DNA of 45,993 bases, from NCBI RefSeq assembly GCF_900091845.1, contig NZ_FMCI01000167.1, positions 1 to 45,993 of the forward strand. The letters run 5' to 3'. The position numbers were made by a program, and so were the translations under genes. This stretch comes from Streptomyces sp. SolWspMP-5a-2 (GTDB lineage Bacteria; Actinomycetota; Actinomycetes; Streptomycetales; Streptomycetaceae). The notes under the pieces were generated by a model. That model had not been told where the DNA came from, searched no databases, and worked only from the letters and a program-made list of their open reading frames with translations. This document shows, one piece after another, positions 33,695-42,299 of this stretch (position 1 is the stretch's first letter; each line of letters starts with the position of its first letter).

Positions 33695-35227
33695 TCAGGG
33701 CGCGGTCGGCGGCCGGGTGCCCGCGATGACCTCAGCGGCGGCGCGGCCGCAGACCCGGGCCGCTCCGTGGGTGGCGAGGTGCAGGGCGCCGCGGGGAGCG
33801 GCCTGCGGGACGCCCATCTCGACGACCAGGGTGTCCGGGCGGGCAGCGAGCAGGGCGTCGAGGGCCGCGGCCATCCACGGGTGCCGGTGCTCGTCGCGGA
33901 CGACGGCGACCACCCGGCGGGAGCCCGCGGCGGCCAGGGCGGCGGGGCCCGCGCCGTCGCCGGAGAAGCTGCCGGTCCCGGTGCCGGGCAGCAGCCGCAG
34001 CAGCTCGGCGGCGACGCCCCAGGGGGTCTCGTCGCCGACGGCGATGTTGGCGACCGGGGTGAGGGCGGCGACGTAGGGCGCCTCGGTGAGCGGGGTGAAG
34101 GGGCGGCCGGTGCCCGGGGTGATCCGCAGCGCCCGTCGGGCGGCCCGCAGGCCGACGTCGGAGGCGTCGGCGACCGGACCGCCGTCCGCCCGGCCGCCGG
34201 GCTCGCGGGCCGTCGCGCCCGCCGTCCAGGTGGCGAGCGTCCGCACCCGGGCGGCCGCCTCGGCGAGGCGTTCCTCGGGGAGTTCACCGGCGCGGACCGC
34301 GCCGACCAGGGCGTCGCGCAGCCTGCGGACGGTGTCGTCGTCGGCGAGGCCGCCGCCCACGCAGATGGCGTCGGCGCCCGCGGCGACGGCGAGCACGCTG
34401 CCGCGTTCGATGCCGTAGCCGGCGGAGATGGCCTGCATCTCCATGCCGTCGGTGACGATCAGGCCGTCGTAGCCGAGTTCCTCGCGCAGCAGGCCGGTGA
34501 GGATGCGCCGGGAGAGGGTCGCGGGGCGCTCCGGGTCCAGGGCGGGGACCAGGATGTGGGCGCTCATCACGGCGCGGGTGCCGGCCGCGATCGCCGCGCG
34601 GAAGGGCGTCAGCTCGCGTGCGGCGAGGTCGGCCGCGGAGACGTCGATGCGGGGCAGCGCGTGGTGGGAGTCGGTGGCCGTGTCGCCGTGGCCGGGGAAG
34701 TGCTTGGTGCAGGCGGCCACGCCCGCGGCCTGGAGACCGGTGACGTAGGCGGCGGTGTGCCGGGCGACCAGGGCGGGGTCGGCGCCGAAGGAGCGGACCC
34801 CGATCACCGGGTTGCCGGGGTTGGAGTTGACGTCGGCCGAGGGCGCCCAGTTGAGGTTGACGCCGCAGGCCGCGAGCCGTCGGCCGAGGTCGTGGGCGAC
34901 CTCGCGGGTCAGCTCGGGGTCGTCCACCGCGCCGAGGGCGTGGTTGCCCGGGTAGGAGGATCCGGCGCGGACCTCCAGGCGGGTGACGTCGCCGCCCTCC
35001 TCGTCGATGGCCACCAGGACGTCGTCCCGCTCGGCGCGCAACTGGGCCGTCAGCGCGGCGAGTTGCTCGGGCGAGGCGATGTTGCGGCCGAAGAGGCCGA
35101 CGGAGGCGAGGCCCTCGCCGAGCCGCCGCAGCAGCCAGTCGGGGGCGGTGGTGCCGGTGAAGCCGGGCTGGAGAACGGTGAGCGCGTCCCGCGTCAGGGT
35201 GTCGGTGCCGCTGGCGAATGTCGTCAT
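33695..35227 (-). CDS. GH3 beta-N-acetylhexosaminidase
   Basis: This is a 510-residue glycoside hydrolase of family 3. K-H-F-P-G-H-G-D-T (175-183) with Asp186 and His188 is the Asp-His acid/base dyad typical of NagZ-type enzymes. The nucleophile is Asp260 in I-V-T-D-G-M-E-M. The last 170 residues are an extra C-terminal domain seen in the longer actinobacterial members. There is no signal peptide, so it acts on imported chitobiose or cell-wall sugars in the cytoplasm. It is the last gene of the das transport operon, 10 bases after dasC. Counterparts in this position hydrolyse N,N'-diacetylchitobiose to GlcNAc. Confidence 0.92.
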   Translation of the reverse strand: MTTFASGTDTLTRDALTVLQPGFTGTTAPDWLLRRLGEGLASVGLFGRNIASPEQLAALTAQLRAERDDVLVAIDEEGGDVTRLEVRAGSSYPGNHALGAVDDPELTREVAHDLGRRLAACGVNLNWAPSADVNSNPGNPVIGVRSFGADPALVARHTAAYVTGLQAAGVAACTKHFPGHGDTATDSHHALPRIDVSAADLAARELTPFRAAIAAGTRAVMSAHILVPALDPERPATLSRRILTGLLREELGYDGLIVTDGMEMQAISAGYGIERGSVLAVAAGADAICVGGGLADDDTVRRLRDALVGAVRAGELPEERLAEAAARVRTLATWTAGATAREPGGRADGGPVADASDVGLRAARRALRITPGTGRPFTPLTEAPYVAALTPVANIAVGDETPWGVAAELLRLLPGTGTGSFSGDGAGPAALAAAGSRRVVAVVRDEHRHPWMAAALDALLAARPDTLVVEMGVPQAAPRGALHLATHGAARVCGRAAAEVIAGTRPPTAP

Positions 35228-35237
35228 CGGGGGGCGT

Positions 35238-36101
35238 TTATCCCTTCACGGCGCCCGCGGTCAGACCCGCGGCCATCTTGCGCTGGACGAGGAGGAAGAG
35301 GACGACGATGGGCAGGGCCATCATGGTGGCTCCCGCCATCATCGGGGCGTACTCGGTGCCGTGCTTGGTGGTGAAGTTGCCGAGCCAGACGGTCGCCGTC
35401 TGGTTCTTCTGGCTGAGCAGCATCAGGGCGTACAGGTACTCGTTCCACGCCTGGATGAAGCCGTACACCGAGGTGGCGACCATGCCGGGGGCGAGGAGCG
35501 GGAAGACCACCCGGACGAAGGCGCCGGTGCGGCTGCAGCCGTCGACCATGGCCGCCTCCTCCAGCTCCTTAGGGATGTTGACGATGAACCCGCGCAGCGT
35601 CCAGACCGTGAAGGGCAGGATGAAGGTCAGATAGGTGATGATCAGGCCGGTGAGCTTGTCGTACTGCCCCAGGTCGTTGAGGAGCAGGAAGACCGGGATG
35701 ATCATGGCGACCAGCGGGATCATCTGCACCGCCAGGATGCCGACGATCACGATCTTGCGGCCGCGGAAGGCGAACCGGGAGATGGCGAGCGCGGCCAGCA
35801 GGCCGACGACGACGCCGATGGCGACCACCGAGAGGGAGACGACCAGGCTGCGTCCGACCGGGCCCCAGAAGTCCGCGATGTCCAGCGCGCGGCTGAAGTT
35901 GGACAGCGTGAGGGACGACGGCAGCAGGCTCGGGTCCGGGTCGATGGCGTCCTTGGCGGGCTTGAACGCCGTGTTGAGCATCCAGTAGACGGGGAAGCCC
36001 GCGACGACGAAGACCAGCAGCCCCAGGACGTTCCAGCCGAGCTTGGACTTGCGGGGCGGGCGCACGGCCCGGGGGGCGGTCGCGGTGCTCGCGCTGCTCA
36101 T
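35238..36101 (-). CDS. dasC: Chitobiose ABC transporter permease DasC
   Basis: This is a 287-residue MalG-type permease with six membrane helices. The EAA loop is E-L-E-E-A-A-M-V-D-G-C-S-R-T-G-A-F. ATG 36101 overlaps the stop of dasB (ATGA). The N-terminal Ser/Thr/Ala tail is cytoplasmic. No ATPase gene is present in the operon; in Streptomyces the shared MsiK ATPase, encoded elsewhere, drives such sugar importers. Confidence 0.94.
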   Translation of the reverse strand: MSSASTATAPRAVRPPRKSKLGWNVLGLLVFVVAGFPVYWMLNTAFKPAKDAIDPDPSLLPSSLTLSNFSRALDIADFWGPVGRSLVVSLSVVAIGVVVGLLAALAISRFAFRGRKIVIVGILAVQMIPLVAMIIPVFLLLNDLGQYDKLTGLIITYLTFILPFTVWTLRGFIVNIPKELEEAAMVDGCSRTGAFVRVVFPLLAPGMVATSVYGFIQAWNEYLYALMLLSQKNQTATVWLGNFTTKHGTEYAPMMAGATMMALPIVVLFLLVQRKMAAGLTAGAVKG

Positions 36102-37087
36102 TCGACGTCTCCGATCTTCAGCATCTGACGCATGTAGACGGCGACGACACCGAGCAGCAGGAGCACGGTGATGAGGGCGATCGCCGAGCCCTGCGCGTAG
36201 TCGTTGACCACGAAGGCACGGTCGTACGAGTAGGTGGTGAGGAGCTGGAACTCCGCCTCGGGATGGCCGTTGCGCATCACGAAGACCTGCGGGAAGACGC
36301 CCATGTCCCAGATGACCGACAAAGTCGTGAGCATCACGATGATCGGCTTGAGGATGGGCAGGGTGACGTACCGGAAGACGCCCCAGGCGCCCGCGCCGTC
36401 GAGCCGGGCGGCCTCCTCCAGCTCGGCCGGGACCTGGGTGAGACCGGCGCTGAGGGTGATCACCACGAACGGGACGGCTCCCCAGATCACCAGGAGCATG
36501 ATCACGGCCAGGCCCTGGGGGCCGCTGGCGAACCAGTTGTGGCCGATCATCTCGACGCCCGGCAGCTTGCTGAGGAGCGCGTTGAGGATGCCGTAGTCGG
36601 CGTCGAACAGCCACTTGAAGACGGTGGTGGCGACGATGATCGGCATGCCCCAGCTCGCCACGAGCACGATGTTGATCAGGGTCTTCACCCAGCCGGAGAC
36701 CCGCTGCAGGAGCAGCGCGACGAGCATGCCGAGCACCATGGTGAAGACGACGGACCCGGCCGCGAAGACGATCGTGCGCAGCACGACCTGCCAGAACTCG
36801 CCGTCCCCGAGCACCCCGGTGAAGTTGTCGAAGCCGACCCACTCGGCGGGCTGGAAGCCCCAGAGCTGGGACTGCCCGAACTTCTGGAAGGAGAGGCTGA
36901 GCAGGCGGAACAGCGGGTAGCCGAGGACCAGCGCCAGGATCAGCAGGCAGGGGGCGAGCAGCAGCCAGGGGGTGGTCGCGCCGCCCTGGGTCCGCACGCG
37001 GCGCGGCTTCCCGGCGGCGGCGGGCGGTGGCGGTGCCTGCCGCGGTGGCGGCACCTTGGCGGGGGTGGTGGTGTCTGCGGCACTCAT
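36098..37087 (-). CDS. dasB: Chitobiose ABC transporter permease DasB
   Basis: This is a 329-residue MalF-type permease. A Pro-rich cytoplasmic N-terminus of about 38 residues is followed by six membrane helices. The EAA loop is E-L-E-E-A-A-R-L-D-G-A-G-A-W-G-V-F. ATG 37087 follows GAGGAG. It forms the membrane channel with DasC. A hairpin separates it from dasA. Confidence 0.94.
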   Translation of the reverse strand: MSAADTTTPAKVPPPRQAPPPPAAAGKPRRVRTQGGATTPWLLLAPCLLILALVLGYPLFRLLSLSFQKFGQSQLWGFQPAEWVGFDNFTGVLGDGEFWQVVLRTIVFAAGSVVFTMVLGMLVALLLQRVSGWVKTLINIVLVASWGMPIIVATTVFKWLFDADYGILNALLSKLPGVEMIGHNWFASGPQGLAVIMLLVIWGAVPFVVITLSAGLTQVPAELEEAARLDGAGAWGVFRYVTLPILKPIIVMLTTLSVIWDMGVFPQVFVMRNGHPEAEFQLLTTYSYDRAFVVNDYAQGSAIALITVLLLLGVVAVYMRQMLKIGDVE

Positions 37088-37174
37088 CGCGCGCTCCTCA
37101 GCGGTCCCTCATCAGGTCGTACGGTCCCACGAGCCCCGTACCTCCCGCCCTGGCGGTCGTACAGGCCCACGGAA

Positions 37175-37206
37175 GGCGGGACCCCGCCGTCGGACGGGGT
37201 CCCGCC
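37175..37206 (-). terminator. Hairpin between dasA and dasB (partial terminator)
   Basis: A 12-bp perfect stem with an 8-nt loop lies 5 bases after the dasA stop. It is likely an attenuator or mRNA stabiliser that keeps the binding protein above the permeases. Confidence 0.65.
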
Positions 37207-37211
37207 TCGCG

Positions 37212-38492
37212 TCACTTGGTGTTGATGACCTTGTCGATCGCGGCGTCCGCTTCCTTCGCGGCGTCGGCGACCGACTTCTTGCCGGTGCCGATGTTCTGCA
37301 GCATCGTCTGGAGGACCTGGGCCTTCTCGACCTGGCCCCAGCCGGGCGCCATCGGGACGAACCAGTTGGACTCGGCCGCGGTGGCCGGGACCGCCGTCGC
37401 CGGGTCGCTCTTGAGGGTCGCGAGGTCGGTCTTGTTGTTGGGCAGGTTGCCCTTGGCGATCAGGCCCTTCTGACCGGCGGGACCGGTGAAGGCGTTGATC
37501 CACTCGGCGGCGACGTCCTGCGCCTTGGACTTGACCGGGACCGCGAGGTCCGAACCGCCCAGGAAGACCGGCATGTTCTTGCCGGAGGGGCCGGGCATCA
37601 CGAAGTTCTCGAGGTTGTCCTTGAGCTTGCCGGTCTTGTCGTTCTTCGGGTCGGCGGAGGTCGCGCCCTCCCAGGCCGCACCGAAGATCATGCCCGACTT
37701 GCCCTGGCCGTAGACGATGTACCGGTCGGACTCGTCCTTGGTCTTGTCGCCGTGCATGTACCTGTCGACGACGTTCTTGTACTCACCGAGGCCCTTGAGC
37801 GACTCGGGCGAGGAGAGGCTGCCCTTCCACTGGCCGCCCTCCTCCTTGGCGATGGCGCCGCCGGCGTCGTAGACGAAGGACATGGCCGCGTACCAGTCAC
37901 GGGTGGGCTGGTACCAGGCGGAGAACTTGTCGCCCTCCTTCTTCTGCACCTTGTCCAGGGCGGCGGTCAGCTCCGCGTACGTCTTCGGCGGGGTCTTGAC
38001 CCCGGCGGCGGCGAACACGTCCTTGCGCCAGTTGGCGACCCGGCCACCGGCGTAGTACGGGACGCCGTACGTCTTGCCGTCGTAGGTCACCGACGCCTTG
38101 AGGCCGTCGAGCCAGGCGGAGGAGTTGTCGAACTTGGCCGCGTCCAGGGGCGCGAAGGCACCCTTGACCATGTAGCCGAGCATCTCGGTGTTGCCCATCT
38201 CGACCACGTCCGGCGCCTTGTCGGTGGCGAGGACGGCGTCGAGCTTGGTGTTCTTGTCCGGCCAGCCGTAGTACTCGTGGTTGATCTTGATGCCGGGGTG
38301 CTTCTTGGTGATCGCCGCGTCGGCGGCCTTCACCAGGTCGGGCCAGTTGTTCTGGGCGTCGACGGTGAGCCAGACGGTCAGCTCCTTGGCGTCCGCCCCC
38401 TGCTTGTCCGAGCCCTTGTCACTGTCCCCGCACGCCGCGATGGAGACCATCATGCCCGCGATACCGATCGCGGCTACCAGCTTGCGCTTCAC
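37212..38492 (-). CDS. dasA: Chitobiose-binding lipoprotein DasA
   Basis: This is a 426-residue extracellular solute-binding protein (SBP_bac_1). The signal peptide ends with lipobox I-A-A-C, Cys21. The mature part begins with a charged linker, then L-T-V-W-L-T-V-D-A-Q-N-N-W-P and the two-lobed sugar-binding fold (V-V-E-M-G-N-T-E-M, G-V-P-Y-Y-A-G-G-R-V). It binds N,N'-diacetylchitobiose for DasBC. GTG 38492 has GAGGAGG upstream. Expression is controlled by two dre sites at its promoter. Confidence 0.95.
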   Translation of the reverse strand: MKRKLVAAIGIAGMMVSIAACGDSDKGSDKQGADAKELTVWLTVDAQNNWPDLVKAADAAITKKHPGIKINHEYYGWPDKNTKLDAVLATDKAPDVVEMGNTEMLGYMVKGAFAPLDAAKFDNSSAWLDGLKASVTYDGKTYGVPYYAGGRVANWRKDVFAAAGVKTPPKTYAELTAALDKVQKKEGDKFSAWYQPTRDWYAAMSFVYDAGGAIAKEEGGQWKGSLSSPESLKGLGEYKNVVDRYMHGDKTKDESDRYIVYGQGKSGMIFGAAWEGATSADPKNDKTGKLKDNLENFVMPGPSGKNMPVFLGGSDLAVPVKSKAQDVAAEWINAFTGPAGQKGLIAKGNLPNNKTDLATLKSDPATAVPATAAESNWFVPMAPGWGQVEKAQVLQTMLQNIGTGKKSVADAAKEADAAIDKVINTK

Positions 38493-38584
38493 GCCATCCT
38501 CCTCAGGGATGCCACAAACCCCCCTGCCTCCCCGCGGTGACCGTCGTCGACATACGTACCGCCCGTGGAGCCGGGACCTGGACC

Positions 38585-38635
38585 AATGGTGTAGACCAGT
38601 AGGGGGAGCTTGGCCCAGACCAACAAGCGTGTCAA
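38585..38635 (-). promoter_or_regulatory. dasA promoter with two DasR operators
   Basis: On the minus strand -35 TTGACA (38635-38630), a 17-nt spacer and CAAGCT (38612-38607) predict a start near 38600. One dre-like site (38609-38624) fills the spacer and -10. The better one (38585-38600, 13 of 16) lies just after the start. The pair accounts for tight control by DasR. Confidence 0.75.
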
Positions 38636-38754
38636 GGGTGGCCGAATAGGCTCCGACCAGCCGTTATGGGACCTACATATGCAGGAACCTTTAAGTAAGA
38701 AGCCCTCGAAAATGCGCCCCCGCGCGGGGGTCCTCCCGGTAGACCACTTGAGGT

Positions 38755-39664
<910 letters not shown>

Positions 39665-39818
39665 GCGAGTTCACATTTCGTACCCCCGTCCACTCCTTCA
39701 CCGAATCGGCATACGGATATGCCGCCGGGGTCTTCCGCAGCTCTGACACCGTGACCTAGATTGCCTGCGCATTGCGCACGTGAAGTGCAGGTTCGCAGCG
39801 AGGGGACGGAGCCGCGGT

Positions 39819-40082
39819 ATGTCCGATGTGCGGGAGACGGAGCCACCGGTGGTGACACCGGTACGGGTGGTGATCGCGGTCTGCCTGGTGGCGCCCTTCG
39901 TGGCGATGCTCTGGGTCGGGTCGTACGCGAAGACGGACCCGGCGTTCATCGGCATCCCGTTCTTCTACTGGTACCAGATGGCGTGGGTGCTGATCTCGAC
40001 CGCGCTCACCATGACCGCGTACCGGCTGTGGCAGCGTGACCAGAGCGCCCGCGCCACCGCGAAGGGTGGTGCGGCGAAGTGA
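39819..40082 (+). CDS. DUF3311 small membrane protein, symporter partner
   Basis: This 87-residue protein has two membrane helices (about residues 15-35 and 47-67), with P-F-V-A-M-L-W-V-G-S-Y-A and G-I-P-F-F-Y-W-Y-Q as typical DUF3311 blocks. ATG 39819 with GGGGA upstream. Its TGA overlaps the GTG of the symporter gene (GTGA). Such a small protein is regularly encoded next to a solute:sodium symporter and probably acts as an accessory subunit. The upstream gap holds TAGATT (39757-39762) as a -10 candidate and a 6-bp inverted repeat at 39708-39723. Confidence 0.88.
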   Translation: MSDVRETEPPVVTPVRVVIAVCLVAPFVAMLWVGSYAKTDPAFIGIPFFYWYQMAWVLISTALTMTAYRLWQRDQSARATAKGGAAK

Positions 40083-41689
40083 AGGACGGCGTGAACGGCG
40101 TCGCGCTCGGCGTCTTCGTCTTCTTCTTCGTGGCCGTCACCGTCGTCGGCTTCCTGGCCGCGCGCTGGCGCAAGGCCGAGAACGAGCACAGCCTCGACGA
40201 ATGGGGCCTGGGCGGACGGTCGTTCGGCACCTGGGTCACCTGGTTCCTGCTGGGCGGCGACCTCTACACCGCGTACACCTTCGTCGCGGTGCCCGCGGCC
40301 GTCTACGCGGCGGGAGCGGCCGGCTTCTTCGCGGTGCCGTACACGATCCTGGTCTACCCGCTCATCTTCACCTTCCTGCCCCGCCTCTGGTCGGTCTCGC
40401 ACCGGCACGGCTACGTGACGACGTCGGACTTCGTGCGCGGCCGGTTCGGCTCCAAGGGGCTGTCGCTCGCGGTCGCCGTCACCGGCATCCTCGCGACGAT
40501 GCCGTACATCGCCCTCCAGCTCGTCGGCATCCAGGCGGTCCTCGACGTGATGGGCGTCGGCGGCGACGACGGCACCAACTGGTTCGTGAAGGACCTGCCG
40601 CTGCTGATCGCCTTCGGCGTGCTGGCCGCGTACACCTACTCCTCGGGACTGCGGGCCCCCGCGCTCATCGCGTTCGTGAAGGACACCCTGATCTACCTCG
40701 TCATCGCGGTGGCGATCATCTACATCCCGATCAAGCTCGGCGGCTTCGACGAGATCTTCGCCAAGGCCGACGCGAAGTTCACCACGACCGGCGTGGGCGG
40801 GCTCGCGCCCCCGGCCGCGGGTCAGTGGACGTACGCCACGCTGGCGCTCGGCTCCGCGCTGGCCCTGTTCATGTACCCGCACTCGATCACCGCGACGCTC
40901 TCCTCCCGCAGCCGGGACGTGATCCGCCGCAACACCACGATCCTGCCCCTGTACTCGCTGATGCTCGGCCTGCTGGCGCTGCTGGGCTTCATGGCGATCG
41001 CGGCCGGGGTGAAGGTGGACAACGGGCAGCTCGCCATCCCGCAGCTGTTCGAGGACATGTTCCCGGACTGGTTCGCGGGCGTGGCCTTCGCGGCGATCGG
41101 GATCGGGGCGCTGGTGCCCGCGGCCATCATGTCCATCGCGGCGGCCAACCTCTTCACCCGCAACATCTACAAGGACTTCATCCGGCCGGACGCCACGCCC
41201 GCTCAGGAGACCCGGGTCTCCAAGCTGGTCTCGCTGCTGGTGAAGGTCGGCGCGCTGGTCTTCGTCCTCACCATGGACAAGACGGTCGCCATCAACTTCC
41301 AGCTCCTCGGCGGGATCTGGATCCTGCAGACCTTCCCGGCCCTGGTCGGCGGCCTGTTCACCCGCTGGTGCCACCGCTGGGCGCTGCTCGCGGGCTGGGC
41401 GGTCGGCATGGTCTACGGCACGGTCGCCGCGTACGGGGTGGCGTCGCCGACCCAGAAGCACTTCGGCGGCTCCTCCGACGAGATCCCCGGCATCGGTGAG
41501 ATCGGCTACATCGGCATGACCGCGTTCGTCCTCAACGCCCTGGTCGTGGTGGTCGCGACCTTCGTCCTGCGGGCCCTGAAGGCGCCCGAGGGCGTCGACG
41601 AGACCCGCCCCCAGGACTACACGGCGGACGCGGGCGACCCGGGCGTCGAGGTGGAACTGCCCCCGGCGACGGCGGGTTCCACCCACTGA
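40079..41689 (+). CDS. Sodium:solute symporter, SSS family
   Basis: This is a 536-residue membrane protein with about 13 helices. The early block D-E-W-G-L-G-G-R-S-F-G-T-W-V-T-W-F-L-L-G-G and the sodium-site region A-L-V-P-A-A-I-M-S-I-A-A-A-N-L-F-T-R-N-I are characteristic of the SSS (PutP-like) fold. Its DUF3311 partner suggests a monocarboxylate or amino-acid substrate, as in MctC-like carriers, but substrate is not shown by sequence. The soluble C-terminal tail is acidic. A strong terminator follows. Confidence 0.93.
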   Translation: MKDGVNGVALGVFVFFFVAVTVVGFLAARWRKAENEHSLDEWGLGGRSFGTWVTWFLLGGDLYTAYTFVAVPAAVYAAGAAGFFAVPYTILVYPLIFTFLPRLWSVSHRHGYVTTSDFVRGRFGSKGLSLAVAVTGILATMPYIALQLVGIQAVLDVMGVGGDDGTNWFVKDLPLLIAFGVLAAYTYSSGLRAPALIAFVKDTLIYLVIAVAIIYIPIKLGGFDEIFAKADAKFTTTGVGGLAPPAAGQWTYATLALGSALALFMYPHSITATLSSRSRDVIRRNTTILPLYSLMLGLLALLGFMAIAAGVKVDNGQLAIPQLFEDMFPDWFAGVAFAAIGIGALVPAAIMSIAAANLFTRNIYKDFIRPDATPAQETRVSKLVSLLVKVGALVFVLTMDKTVAINFQLLGGIWILQTFPALVGGLFTRWCHRWALLAGWAVGMVYGTVAAYGVASPTQKHFGGSSDEIPGIGEIGYIGMTAFVLNALVVVVATFVLRALKAPEGVDETRPQDYTADAGDPGVEVELPPATAGSTH

Positions 41690-41716
41690 GACACCCGCAC
41701 ACCGCGCACGACCCGC

Positions 41717-41750
41717 AGCGGGCCGCCGTCGAAGGAGACGGCGGCCCGCT
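41717..41750 (+). terminator. Terminator after the symporter gene
   Basis: A 14-bp perfect stem with loop GAAGGA, 28 bases after the stop. From 41760 to 41970 nothing further is seen. Confidence 0.85.
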
Positions 41751-41971
41751 GTCACGCTCCGGAACCGCTCCCCCGCGAGCCGCTGGACCGGCCCGCGCGC
41801 CACCGTCCGCGCGGCGCCCCCCGCCGCACCCGGACGGGTCTCCCGGCGGGCCCGCGTCGAGCGCACAGGGCCCTTCCCGGGGCGTTCCCGAGCCACCCGG
41901 CGGACCGCACATCCGTCCCTCACGCACCCGTCCGCCCGGGGCCCGCCCAGATCACTCTGCTCACCTACGAG

Positions 41972-42040
41972 TTGACGCTCCGAGACCGGCGCGACACAAC
42001 ATCTGGGGGTGCTACCGCAGCCCGGCACTAGATGTATGCT
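41972..42040 (+). promoter_or_regulatory. nrdAB promoter with paired NrdR boxes
   Basis: A -35 TTGACG (41972-41977) is followed by two 16-bp NrdR-like boxes at 41994-42009 (ACACAACATCTGGGGG) and 42025-42040 (GCACTAGATGTATGCT), each matching ACACWATATATWGTGT at 11 of 16. They begin 31 bases apart, three helix turns, as NrdR box pairs do. The first box overlaps the expected -10. Confidence 0.7.
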
Positions 42041-42046
42041 CATGCT

Positions 42047-42188
42047 CGCTGTCGCCGCAGGGGAATCCGGTGCGAATCCGGAACTGTCCCGCAACGGTGT
42101 ACTTGCGTACATTCGCGTACCCGCGTTCCGTACGCACGTCCAGTCCGAGGACCTGCCGACAGCGCGCCCGGCCTCCCGGTCCGGGCGC
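42047..42188 (+). ncRNA. Cobalamin riboswitch with terminator platform
   Basis: P1 pairs 42047-42054 with 42157-42164. The core has the conserved blocks GGGAATCCGGTGCGAATCCG and CCGCAACGGTG, and the B12 box AGTCCGAGGACCTGCCGACA near 42142-42161. An 8-bp hairpin (42164-42171 with 42181-42188) begins where P1 ends and may stop transcription when B12 is bound. The Streptomyces nrdABS operon is known to be shut down by coenzyme B12 this way, leaving the B12-dependent class II enzyme to work. Confidence 0.93.
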
Positions 42189-42299
42189 CCTGAGACGTCC
42201 GGGCCTCGCGGAATGGGCGGTCGGACGCGGCGTGTGTGCGCCCGCGGCCGACCCCTGCCCTCTTCGAGGCCCCCGTGCCGAGCGAGGGAGAGCCCCCAC

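Noticed and set aside
42009..42299. 97-residue N-terminal extension of NrdA
   Set aside because: The sequence is the cobalamin riboswitch; a ribosome site precedes GTG 42300.
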